Shown piece after piece: positions 52,841 to 63,795 of a DNA stretch of 64,000 nucleotides. This stretch comes from Oreohelix idahoensis (lineage: Eukaryota > Mollusca > Gastropoda > Stylommatophora > Oreohelicidae), in assembly GCA_024509875.1 (NCBI GenBank), contig JAMPIV010017548.1, positions 94,289 through 158,288 of the forward strand, read 5' to 3'. Position 1 is the first letter of the stretch, and every line of letters begins with the position of its first letter. The notes under the pieces were generated by a model. That model saw nothing but the letters and a program-made list of their open reading frames with translations, had not been told where the DNA came from and ran no database searches. The position numbers were made by a program, and so were the translations under genes.

Positions 52841-55040
52841 TTACTTAGCCGTTCCCTTTTTACCGTGAAATGTAGAGGTACGGAAGAGAGAGCGCCAGAC
52901 CATCCTATCGGCTGTCTTCCTTCTGGCCTGGTTCCATTCTAGTCCTCGGTCCTTCAAAGATTGTCTAATGTTGTCCTCCCAGCGGACTCTGGGTCGTCCT
53001 GGGGGTCTGGATTCCTGGCTCTTTGTTTCCCATGCTTGTCGTGGTAGCCGATCTTCTCACATTCTGCAGACGTGGCCAAACCCTCTTAGTTGCGACTGTT
53101 CTACTTGGGTCTGAAGGGGGTGGGATTTTAGGACTTGACGTATCGTCTGGTTACGGACCGTGTCTCTTCTTGTTCAACCACCTTCCTCAGATACCTCATT
53201 TCTGAGGTTTGGATCTGGCTTTTGTGGGTTGTAGTTATTGCCCATGACTCACATCCATTTGTCAACACTGGGACATAGGCGGAGCGGTATACGGCCATCT
53301 TCGTTATCTTACCAACCTCTCTCTTGCTGAGGAATCCTCGATTTATGGCCTGAAAAAGTCTCCCAGCTGCTGCTTTTCGAGTGGCCAACTCTTCTTTGAT
53401 GCCTGCCTTTCGGTCTATAATAGCTTCATGGTATTTACAGTGGTCGACCTGTTTAAAGACTTGCTCTCCCAGCTTAATCTCATGTCTTCTTTCTTCTCAC
53501 GATATCACCATGGATTTTGTTTTAGAGCTGCTTATGACCATCCCTCTCTTCTCCAGCTCTTCCTTCCAGACTTGCAGGTTGGATTGGAATTGTGCCTCTG
53601 ATTTAGCTATCAGGACAACATTATCAGCAAATGCCAGCTCTGAAATACAGACCTGTCCCATCTTCCAGTACCACAATAAATACTTTCTAGTTCTCTCTTT
53701 ACATGCCTTGATGACATCGTTCATGAGGAGTATGAAAAGATAAGGTGACAGGATATCACCTTGTCTTACACCAGTGGTGGTCCTGAACTCTTCTGACTTA
53801 TGGTTTGCTGTCCTCACATAATTTCTGCAAGACTTGTAGAAGCTCTGTATAGCATGAATCAGAGGTGCTGGAATATTCTTCCTTGCCAACAGTCCCAAAG
53901 TTTGCTCCAGGGGACCCTGTCAAACTCCTTTTCCAGATCTATGAAACAAAGATGGATCTCACTCTTATACTCAAGGGCCTTTTCACTCAGCTGTCTGAGT
54001 GTGAAGATTAGATCTTGAGTACTTCCGTTTGCTCGGAATCCGCACTGGACCTCATCCAATTGTAGTTCAACTAGACGTCGGAGTCTCTGCTCTAGAATTC
54101 TAGAGTAAATTTTACCATGCACATTGAGAAGGGATATGCCTCTAAGGTTTCCACATTGTCGATTGTCACCCTTTTTGAAAATTGGTATTATGATGGCAAT
54201 CTCGCAACCCTTTGGTATGGTCTTGTTGCACTATGCTGCCTGTAGGACCCTTAAGAGTAATAGGTCGCCTGATGTTCCCATGTACTTAACCATTTCTGGT
54301 GTTATACCATCATGCCCTGCTGCTTTGCCCATCTTGATTTTCTTCAGTGCTGCCTTCAGTTCTTCCATCTTTAAGTCATCTTCACCACCATTTGTTTTCT
54401 CTTATGTGCTAGTGGTTATCATTTCTGATGCTTGACATTGCTCACCATCAAGGAGTTCTGAGAAATATTCTTTCCATCTATCCATTACTCCCTTCGGGGC
54501 AGTTAGCAATTTTCCTTGCTTGTCCTTTATAAATTTGAGAGGGCATTGTTTTTCCTTCCTCATGTTCTTTAAGGTGTTATAGAATAATTTCTGGTTTTCT
54601 TGCGCATCTTTTTCTAGCTTTTCTCCAAATTCTTCCCAGGACTTCTGTTTTGTTGCTAGCACCTTGTTCTTTGCTTATGTTCTGAGTGTCACATATTCTC
54701 TATGTTTCTCTATTTGTTCTGCTGTGTTTTTAGCTCCTAAGTATTGTTTCCATGCCATTTTCTTCTCTCTTTTTTTCTCTTTGACCTCTTCTGTCCACCA
54801 AGGTGTCCTCTTTCTCTTGTTCCCAAGTCGGACTTCACCACATGCTTCTGCAGCAGCTGTATTTGTGATGTCCTTGAATTTAAGCCACAGGGTTTCCAAG
54901 TCATCAGGTTGTTTTTCTGTGTTTCTCACCGCTGTAGCAATAAGCCCCTGATATCTAGTCTTAATTTCTGGCTCTCTCAGTTTGTAGGTCTGAATGCTCA
55001 TTTCTTCCGTTCGTTTACTTAGTTTCTTGCGTGTGTAAGG
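52841..55040 (-). pseudogene. RTE-type LINE ORF2, 5'-truncated and broken
   Basis: On the minus strand, fragments in shifting frames run in order: linker (PWWTEEVKEKKREKKMAWKQ), pre-RT (VMDRWKEYFSELLDGEQCQA), RT palm motif A (CFIDLEKEFDRVPWSKLW), motif B (TTGVRQGDILSPYLFILLMN), motif C (LAFADNVVLIAKS), thumb (GCESWAITTTHKSQIQTSEM) and tail (LEWNQARRKTADRMVWRSLF) with a stop at 52841-52843. Motif C should be FADD; the second Asp has become Asn. The endonuclease domain is missing. The 5' end stops abruptly at about 55040 against element D. At least four frame breaks make it non-functional. Confidence 0.88.
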
Positions 55041-55043
55041 GTG

Positions 55044-55940
55044 CTTACCATATGGCACCTATTCAGACAACAGATGTTTCTGTGCGCCCCTTTTCTAAAA
55101 TGGCAGTCGATATTATTGGTCCTCTGTCAGTCGCATCGGCCAGAGGCCACAAATATGTCCTAACGTGCATTGATTTGTGCACAAGGTGGCCAGAGGCTAT
55201 TCCTTTGAAGAATATTGCAACTAAGGACGTAGCTGATGCACTTTTCCTCATTTTTTGTCGCTTGGGATTTCCAGAGGAGATATTATCCGATAGAGGTACA
55301 CAATTTGTATCTGAGGCAATGTCTAAGGTGATGAGCTTATTTTCGATTTAAAGATCTCTGAGTTCAATTCACCATCCGATGTCAAATGGCATGGTAGAGC
55401 GTCTAAATTCCACATTAAAGCAACTGCTAGGAAAAGTATCTGACAAGCATCCTCAGGATTGGGATAGATTACTGCCAGCGGTACTGTTTGCTTATCGAGA
55501 GGTGCCGAAAGAGCAAACAGGATTTTCACCATTTGAATTGATTTATGGGGCAAAACCTCGAGGACCCGTGTCCATTTTCAAACAATTACTGCTGGGGTTG
55601 GAGAAAGATCCAGGCGTGAAATCTTCATATCAGTACGTATTAGATCTTAGAGAGAGACTAATCGACGCATGTCAGTTCGCAACGAAATCATCGGAGTTGG
55701 CAAAAGAAAAAGCACGTTCATTTTACAACCAACACAGGAAGTTACGAACATTAGCACCTGGAGATGAAGTCTATGTGCTATTACCACAAAGGAAAAATCG
55801 TTTATTAATCTCGTGGAGTGGCCCGTACAGGGTGATCTCTAAAAGAACAGATGTGGATTATGTCATTGAGGTAAAAGGGAAAAATAAAACATTCCACATA
55901 AATATGCTTCAAAAATTTCACTCAAGACCTGATAATTACA
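55044..55940 (+). pseudogene. Element D integrase
   Basis: Two in-line segments separated by TAA at 55349-55351 (where C1 has a Glu codon). First: MAVDIIGPLS, LTCIDLCTRWPEAIPL, LSDRGTQFVSE; second (55379 on): NGMVERLNSTLKQLLG with the catalytic Glu, FAYREVPKEQTGFSPFELIY, and the GPY/F module LLISWSGPYRVISKRTDVDY. The HHCC zinc domain is lost. Frame changes near 55940. Confidence 0.85.
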
Positions 55941-57481
55941 GTTGGTCTTTGATTCTGTCCTGGAACCTACAGGTCGTCTTGCTTCTATCGCCATTATTAA
56001 CGAAAAACAAACTTCTTTCCATGATGTTCCTTTATATTTACCACTCATTCCTCGTCAGCCTACAGAGACCTGGAACGATGTTTCCATATGCACTGAACTT
56101 TCTTATGATCGTCAAGATGAAGTTCGAAGTCTCTTACAGCCTTTTCCAGATGTATTTACTGACATTCCTGGACGAACAAATATCATTTCTCATTCTATTA
56201 AACTTAGAGATGATCACCCTATCAGACTACGACCATATCCAATTCCCTTGCACTTTCGTGATCAAGTGGAAAAAGAACTTGACGACATGCTCCAGCTTAA
56301 CATCATATCTCCTTCTAATTCAACCTACGCTTTTCCAATGGTCGTCCATAAGGAAGAAGGATAAATCAGTTCGAATTTGCATAGACTTTCGGTGACTTAA
56401 CAGTATTACAATTACTGATGCTGAACCCATGCCGGTGCTGGAAGACTTACTGTCCCAACTCTCTGAGTCTACATATTTAAGTAAATTGGATTTGTCAAAA
56501 GGGTATTGGCAAATTCCACTCATAGAAGAGTCAAAGCCTTTCACAGCTTTTTCCACATCTAGAGGGTTGTTTCAGTGGAACTACATGTGCTTTGGTCTGG
56601 TGAATGCGCCAGCTACTTTTGTGCGTATGATGAGGATGGTTTTGTCCAATAGATCTGATGTCATCACGTACATTGATGATATATGTCTCTTCCACAATTC
56701 GTAGGAGGAACATATTGCTGGTCTCAGGTCATTGCTCCAAACTCTACGCTTACATAATCTCACTGCAAAACTCTCTAAAATTCAGATAGGACTTCAAGAC
56801 ATTACCTTCTTAGGACACAGAGTCGGTCACGGCTGTCTGAAACCTGAGGATACTACTGTGTCACGTATCCTAAACCTCTCTAGACCGACAACAAAAAAGC
56901 AAGTTCGCAGTCTTCTTGGTTTGGTGAATTTCTATCATAAGTTTATACCAAATTTTTCGTCCATCACGTCAGTTCTATCCTCTTTAACTAGAAGGGGCTT
57001 TCCTAGTAAAATCCTATGGAATGAAAATTGCGACAGAGCATTACACCACATTAAAATTTGTTTTTCTAACGCACCTATTTTAAGATTGCCTAACATGCGT
57101 TTACCATTTATTCTCAGGACTGATGCATCTTCGGAAGGAATTGGCGGGTGCCTGATGCAAGACATTCACGGGGCTATTCATCCAGTTTTATATGTTAGCC
57201 GAAAACTGAGTTCGACAGAATCCAGGTACCCCGCCATTGAAAGGGAATTGCTGGGTTTGGTATGGTGTATGACCAAGCTTCAGCGCTACTTGCTGGGTGC
57301 ACAGTTTGTCCTGCAAACTGACCACAAGGCATTGACATATTTGCAAACTTCCAAGTTCCCAAATCAGCGTGTAGCCAGATATGCTCTCTTTCTACAATCA
57401 TATGATTATAAGATTTTTCCTATAACAGGTAGCAGGAATGTTTTGGCTGACACATTATCCAGATGTGTTATACATGATTAG
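55941..57481 (+). pseudogene. Element D reverse transcriptase and RNase H
   Basis: Continues in another frame from 55942 (TDIPGRTNIISHSIKLRDDH), shifts again near 56338, meets TGA at 56393-56395 and TAG at 56702-56704 (Trp in C1). RT motifs KLDLSKGYWQIPL, FGLVNAPATFVRMM and YIDD are visible; RNase H has RTDASSEGIGGCLM, IERELLGLVW, QTDHKAL and VLADTLSRC. The stop at 57479-57481 is intact. Several nonsense and frameshift changes mark it as the oldest LTR element in the window. Confidence 0.88.
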
Positions 57482-57486
57482 GACAG

Positions 57487-58565
57487 TGATGCGTGATGCC
57501 ATATGATGATGGATGGCATCCGCATGTCTGGTTTTGTGTAGTGTGTAGATGTGTTCAGTCAAAACAATGTTCATGCAACAATAACAGGGCAATCCACATA
57601 GGACGTCAGTAAACTCACGACGTATAAAGTCAATGAGTCTTGAAACAGCCGTTGACGTTTTTCTTCATTATTTATTGTGGACGCCACAGTGACAAAATGG
57701 TTACGCAAATGTGTAGGCACATCAAACAGTCATTATCACAGCAACATTCAATACAGCAATAAACGGTAGACAGCATTACAATGATGAGTCAGATGCATGT
57801 TATATTTCATAGTGCTGTAAATGTAGTCAGGTGGAAAACTCCATCCTTTTCTATAACAGCCAGGAGATAACCAGATGTATGAGATCAGTTCACTCTCCTT
57901 AGTTTGACTTCAGCAAGACAGACACGTCTGCCGAAGTATAAATAATGTCCTCAAAAATATCCTCTAGATAATAAAGGTTTTCCAAACCTAGTTCATTTAA
58001 CAGAGTAGCAAGTAATGGTCCTTGGTACCTGCATCAACCGATGCAGTACAATGCAGCGACATGTGAGCTGGGAAAAAAACATCTCGTGACGACGACTTTC
58101 GCAGACAGGCTATGAATCGAAATCGTTCACGACCAAAAATCGATAGAGTTAATGAAAATGTTAATTTACCTTGCTTTCAAGAAATACAGAAATATCACGC
58201 CTCCCGGCATGTGCAAATACACTAGAGGTATTATCCCGAATAAACGAAATATCCATAAGAGGACTACACATCCCTGACAGAACAAAAATAGCGGAGATCC
58301 CCTCTTCAACGAGGCATCTCTTTCGCCATTCCAAATCGCTCACTCCCACTAGTGGTGGGCGGAAACCGATCGACAAAGAAGCAAGACAAGTCATGCGCAG
58401 TCCAGCGCAAAACGACCACAGCTCAAACTTAACTGCATTCGATACCAACGCGAGAAGACAAATGCTTACCGAGAAAAGTGACTATAAATTCCAAGCAGTT
58501 GTTGCCCTTGCGTTATAAAACAGATATTGAAATAAAACGATGTTGCGAGAATTTATCACGCAACA
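57487..58565 (-). repeat. C2 3' LTR
   Basis: On the minus strand starts TGTTGCGTGAT (at 58565) and ends ATCACGCATCA (at 57487). 1,079 bp, aligning throughout with the C1 LTRs with scattered substitutions. Half of its target duplication, GACAG, is at 57482-57486. Confidence 0.93.
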
Positions 58566-59317
58566 TATCACCACCTCCTCCCGATAAAAAAAAATGTGGA
58601 ACATATTTTTTTTTTTCAATATCAAAGAGCAAGCGATAAGCGGCTCAAAACGCACGAATTATGCGCTGATAATTAACTAAATTGCCAAACAATAGGCTAA
58701 TTATAGAGTGTCTGGTGAGGATATACCTCAACAGAAAAATAAATATGTCTCAAAAAATATTCACATCGGGGAGGTGTCACCAACACACATCACGTTAGCA
58801 TGTAAACACAATATACGTATGCAAGTTACTATAATCATCATTAAACAGCATACTCTAATATTGTCTTTAAAAATGGATGTACAAATCTGATAGGAAAATT
58901 TAGATAGTACATTCTTTGACATGTAATGACATAAGTACATAGTAAAGTTAAACTACATGACGATCCAGGACATATGCTCTGGTATTCCGAGGGTAAGTAC
59001 ACAATCTAGAACTCGTAAGGTAAGTCCTCAGCTCAACAATGACATTCTGAGAAAGTACAAGCAATATAATGCTAATTAATAACTAATATGCTTCATAAGG
59101 TACAATACATTATTAATAATTGTGGCTGTTTAGTAAACTAACGGCCCTTATATTAACTACTCAGTCCTCCTCTATCATCTTAAAAAAAACGAACAGAAGA
59201 AGATGACAACAAAGCACGATAGTGTGTACATATAAAGTAAGTACAGATGTGCTAATCTATTGTAGAAATATAGGTGTGTTATGACTCTGTAATATATAGG
59301 AATATAGGACAGAAGTA
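58566..59317 (-). other. C2 3' untranslated region with polypurine tract
   Basis: Aligns with 41607-42358 of C1. The purine tract (minus strand CGGGAGGAGGTGGTGATA) adjoins the LTR at 58566-58583. No conserved ORF. Confidence 0.8.
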
Positions 59318-61183
59318 TTAATTGGAGTCATGTGGGCATCTAGACAAAATGTCAGCCATCACATTATCCGCACCACGGATAGCTCGTACCGTGAAGTGAA
59401 AAGGTTGAAGAGCTATAGCATATCGAGTGGATCTCGAACTCTTCAAATTCGTAGTCTGAATAGCTGTAAGAGCTTTCTGATCAGTCTCTAGAATGAAATG
59501 TGCGCCCAGGAGGAATCTTTGTAGCTTTAGAATTGACCAAACCATCGCTAACAACTCACGGTCTAAAACCGAGTAGTTCCTCTCTGCCGCATTTAGTTTT
59601 CTAGAAATGTACATAACAGGATGCAGAGTATTTGCATATTCTTGCATCAGTGCTGCTCCAATCCCAGTGGATGAAGCATCACTCCGAAGAACAAAAGTCC
59701 TATCAAGAGTAGGTAATCTTAAGATGGGAGGAGAAGAAAATATATTCTTGATTTGGTCTAGTGAAGATTGGCATTCTTCAGACCAACGGACCAGATTAGG
59801 CGAACCTTTCTTCAACAATGTTGATAGAGGTGCCATGATCGAAGATAAATTTGGAATAAATCTCCCATAAAATTGAATTAAACCTAAGAGACTCCTAACT
59901 TGTTTCTTCGTTTTAGGAACAGAGATGTTCAGTATTTTGGAAGTATTGTGGTCTTCTGTCTTCAAGAGACCATGACCAACACGATGACCCAGGAAAGAGA
60001 TTTCACCAAAACCAACAAAAGCTTTAGAAGGTTTTGCTGTCAAATTATTCTCACGTAGAGTGGACAGTAAGTCATATAACCCTAAATAGTGATCTTCCCA
60101 GGTATCACTGAAGAGACAGATGTCATCTAAGTATGCGATGACATCCGAACGATGTGACAGAATTCGACGCATCATGCGAACGAAAGTGGCAGGGGCGTTC
60201 ATGAGACCAAAAGGCATAACATTCCATTGAAATAGACCCCTAGGTGTAGAAAAAGCAGTAAGAGGTTTGGCATGCTCTGCTAAAGGCACTTGCCAATAAC
60301 CTTTAGACAAGTCAAGTTTAGTGAAGAATCTAGAATTAGAAAGTCTAATCAGTAGATCTTCTAACAAAGGCATCGGTTCAGCGTCGAACTTTGTGACCTG
60401 ATTCAATTTGCGATAATCAACGCAAATTCGTATGTTCTTATCCTTCTTCCGGACAATAACCATGGAAGAAGAATATGGTGAAGTCGATGGTTCAATTATA
60501 TTTAATTGAATCATTTCATCCAATTCCTTTTCCACTTGCGACTGAAAGTGTATAGGAATAGGATACGGCCTAACCCTAATTGGATTATTGTCGGTAAGAA
60601 TTATGTCATGTTCTATGACATCTGTGTGTCCAGGAATGTCAGTGAGAACATCCTGAAATGTTTGTAACATCGACAAGTCTCGTCGATGTTCGTCACCAGA
60701 AAGATTAGGAGAAACAGAAACGTTTTTCCAAGATTCCGTGGAATGTAATGGAACCACTGGAAGGGGAAGGTTGACATCAGAGAAGGTAGCTTCCTCATCC
60801 TGAATGACAGACAGGGATGAATAATGACCGTGAGGTGCAGGAGCATCATCCGTTACCTGGAAAATAGGCAGCAAATAGTCCGGACGTTCGTGAAATTCCG
60901 AAAGCATGTTTATGTGGAAGGTTTTATGCTTTCCATCAATATCGACTACATAGTCAACATCGGAAATCCGAGAGACTATTGCATACGGACCTTTCCATGC
61001 AATAAGAAGTCTATTTTCCCTACTGGGGAGTAGGACGAATGCTTTGTCACCTGGACAAAGTTGTCGTAGACATCTATTCTTGTTAGCAAACTGCCTTGCC
61101 TTCTCTTTAGCAATTTCTGATGAAGCAGTTGCTAGCTTACATGCCTCAATGATCTTTTGTCTAAGAGCAATGACATACTCATA
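59318..61183 (-). CDS. C2 integrase C-terminus, reverse transcriptase and RNase H
   Basis: Open from the TGA at 61184-61186 to the stop at 59318-59320; the first Met in this frame is at 60907. It contains the GPY/F module (LLIAWKGPYAIVSRIS), RT with KLDLSKGYWQVPL, MPFGLMNAPATFVRMM and YLDD, and RNase H with RSDASSTGIGAALM, LDRELLAMVW, ETDQKAL and MADILSRC. Nearly identical to C1. C1 has Cys where C2 has Arg in FVRMM, and C2 agrees with elements A and D there. Confidence 0.9.
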   Translation of the reverse strand, partial: YEYVIALRQKIIEACKLATASSEIAKEKARQFANKNRCLRQLCPGDKAFVLLPSRENRLLIAWKGPYAIVSRISDVDYVVDIDGKHKTFHINMLSEFHERPDYLLPIFQVTDDAPAPHGHYSSLSVIQDEEATFSDVNLPLPVVPLHSTESWKNVSVSPNLSGDEHRRDLSMLQTFQDVLTDIPGHTDVIEHDIILTDNNPIRVRPYPIPIHFQSQVEKELDEMIQLNIIEPSTSPYSSSMVIVRKKDKNIRICVDYRKLNQVTKFDAEPMPLLEDLLIRLSNSRFFTKLDLSKGYWQVPLAEHAKPLTAFSTPRGLFQWNVMPFGLMNAPATFVRMMRRILSHRSDVIAYLDDICLFSDTWEDHYLGLYDLLSTLRENNLTAKPSKAFVGFGEISFLGHRVGHGLLKTEDHNTSKILNISVPKTKKQVRSLLGLIQFYGRFIPNLSSIMAPLSTLLKKGSPNLVRWSEECQSSLDQIKNIFSSPPILRLPTLDRTFVLRSDASSTGIGAALMQEYANTLHPVMYISRKLNAAERNYSVLDRELLAMVWSILKLQRFLLGAHFILETDQKALTAIQTTNLKSSRSTRYAIALQPFHFTVRAIRGADNVMADILSRCPHDSN

Positions 61184-62632
61184 TCAGGATTGAGTTTCAT
61201 CGCTAATATCATCGGCAGTGATGAGATCGTGTAATAAAGACATAGGGCCGCGTGGACGCGCGCCAAAGACAAGTTCGAAGGGAGAAAATCCTGTGTGTTC
61301 ATTAGGGACTTCTCTATAGGCAAAGAGAGCCGCGGGTAAAACCCTGTCCCAATCTTGAGGATGATCTTCAGTTATCTTACCAAGCAAAGTCTTGAGCGTT
61401 CTATTCAGACGCTCAACTAACCCATTAGACATAGGATGGTAGATACTACTGAGAGATCGTTCAATATGTAAGGTAGACATTACCTGTGACATAGTGTCAG
61501 ATATGAGTTGAGTGCCATGGTCTGACAATATTTCTCTGGGGAACCCCAAGCGAGAAAATATCAACCAAAGAGCATCTGCGATATCTGTAGTAGATATGCT
61601 CTTAAGAGGAATAGCCTCTGGCCAACGTGTGCACATATCGACACATGTAAGGATAAACTGATGTCCTCTGGCCGACTTGACCTTAAAAGGGCCAATAATA
61701 TCTATGGCCATTTTCTGAAACGGCCGAATAGGAATGTCAGCAGCCTGGATAGGCGCAGCATGTCGTGGTCCTCTAGATTTGACCTCCTGACATACCTTGC
61801 ATGATCGGCAGTAAATACGAATGTCCTTATTGACAAAAGGCCAAAAGAAAGCCGCAAGGACTCTCGACTTCGTACGGGCAAAACCCATATGTCCAGCACA
61901 TTGCGAGTCATGAGCATGTTGCAATATTTGGACTCTCATGCTCTTGGGAACAAGAATTTGCGAATGTGCCGACGTAGCCGAATCTTGTACCATACGTACA
62001 AGTACGCCGTTTCTCATTGCAATCCAAGATTTTCTATTTGTATCCTGATTCGGATCACCTTTCTTCGCAAGAACGAAGAATTTTTTTAAAGAAGAATCTT
62101 CTTCTTGCAATTTTATGAAAGAGTCACGAGTGATCACTAAGTGACTATCTTGGCTATCAACTTCATTATCACTATTCAGTGAAGTTTCGGGTGTTTGTAG
62201 AGCTTGTGCTCTTGTAACTACTGCATTTGTAGCTTGCATGTTATTATGTTCCCAAGCAGCAATCTGCTGTGGGGTACACTCCCTAACTCCGTGAATACGA
62301 CCAATAATAAGGTCCGCAATAGGATTAGGTAAGAGACAAGCATGCACATCTCCAGTAAAGAAAGGAGTGGCAATGCGAATTACAGCAGTAGGATATTTTT
62401 CTAGAGTGCCGCCAAATGTGACACATTTAATAACCCTTCCTGTAGCACAAGATGGATCTACAAGCGATTGTCTAACACCAATAGTGGTGCATCCGGAATC
62501 GAAAAGTAGTGAGACCGGAGTATCATTAACAAGACCCTTATGTAGAATTAAAGAACCCCTCCCGTCATGCGCAACAGCAGCAGGAAGAGCGGGAAGTGGG
62601 TGACCACAACTCAAAGTAGTTATGGTACCGGT
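61184..62632 (-). pseudogene. C2 protease and integrase core
   Basis: Aspartic protease LLFDSGCTTIGVRQSLV and LIIGRIHGV, integrase zinc domain HDSQCAGHMG ... CKVCQE, DDE core MAIDIIGPF, LSDHGTQL, NGLVERLNRTL. It ends at TGA 61184-61186, a TCA serine codon in C1. Its N-terminal boundary is a one-base loss near 62630 that separates it from gag, inside the C-x2-C-x13-C-x-H motif. Confidence 0.9.
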
Positions 62633-63795
62633 TCGAATAAAGTACTGCATTGGGGGCATTTGTTTGCTCTCTCAAAGTCAAAAGCAGAACTAGTGACAGC
62701 GTCAAAGTTTTTACTATCAACAACATGATTACAGGCTGCCTCAGTTTCCTGTTGTACAGCATTAGCCTGCTGATATCTCTTTTTTTTGTGTTGAGATCTA
62801 CCCCGACTATTATTACCTCTGAAGTTATCAGAGTTATTATTATCTCTGCAGTTATTATTGTCTCTATTGTAATTGTTATACTGGTTCGAATTCCAGTTTC
62901 CACGATTACTATCATGTTCACATTGATGCGAACATCTATTTGTTTGGTTTTGAGGTCTTCGGCAGGAATAACCTCTATTACCATATCCTCTTTTGAAATG
63001 CTTATAATTATTAGGGTGATAGTAACGAGTACTATCAGGTTGTCTCCAATTCTTCGAAGAAGAATCACCATGAAATTGATTTCCATGATTTTGACAGAAA
63101 TTACCGCTACTCTTTCTATCAAAATTTTGTTGGGATCTACGAGCAAAGTTTTGACCATACGGAGCTGCCGAAGCAACTGGTAAACCTTCTTTCACCTTAG
63201 AGTTACCCATGGTTATGTGTGGGTGCGCAGTTACGTATTGGCAACAGAAATCTTCTATTTCTTTTATTGTTTTAGGTTTACGTTCATGAAGGAAAGCAAG
63301 GAAAGACTCATTGACAGACGACATGACTTTGTCTCTAAGTATTAAGACCATAAGTCCTTCATAAGTTTTTTCCGTCTTAGATAGTTCAACCCATCGTGAG
63401 AAAGTAATGCGTATTCTTGCAATAAACTCGGAGAATTCAACTCCATTTTCAGGTAACATGTTTTTAAATTGTAGACGATAGCCGTCTTCGTTAAGCTGAT
63501 ATTTCTTTAACAAAGCGGCCCTGACAACCTCATAATTGTTCTTGTCAGGTTCATCCACCATATTTAATATACTTAGAGCTTTACCTGTCAGTATCCCTGA
63601 TAACTGATAAACATATTTTGCTTTGTCTATGTTATGAGCTGTACATGCTTGTTCAAATCTGTCCAGATAGAACATTATGTCATCGCTGGAAGGACTAAAT
63701 GTTGGTAACTTAATCTTAAAAGTATCATTATTAGCCTTACCAGAAGATGAACCCTTGTTTGAATCATTACCATTACTCATGCTTGTCAATTTCAA
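62620..63795 (-). pseudogene. C2 Gag: capsid and Asn-rich nucleocapsid
   Basis: Contains the capsid half deleted from C1 (DTFKIKLPTFSPSSDDIMFY, LDRFEQACTAHNIDKAKYVY) and the SCAN-like half (FSEFIARIRITFSRWVELSK, LILRDKVMSSVNESFLAFLH). The nucleocapsid region is rich in Asn, Arg, Gly and His (YNRDNNNCRDNNNSDNFRGN, CSHQCEH) with no classical CCHC knuckle. The listed start is a TTG; the natural frame enters from the coiled coil, from which it is separated by one extra A near 63798. Confidence 0.88.

Larger units (their letters stand above)
55044..57481 (+). mobile_element. Ty3/Gypsy element D fragment (integrase-first), decayed
   Basis: Contains the integrase DDE core to RNase H of an element related to family C but clearly diverged. 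LTRs, gag, protease and the integrase zinc domain are absent: the left end abuts a LINE. On the right, element C2 is inserted five bases after D's stop codon (target duplication half GACAG at 57482-57486), so the rest of D would lie beyond the window. Confidence 0.88.

Noticed and set aside
58171..58518. 115-codon ORF and its relatives at 34554-34841 and 42476-42763 as a conserved gene
   Set aside because: They lie inside the C-family LTRs and recur only because the LTR is duplicated; codon-level conservation is not apparent between the C1 and C2 LTRs.
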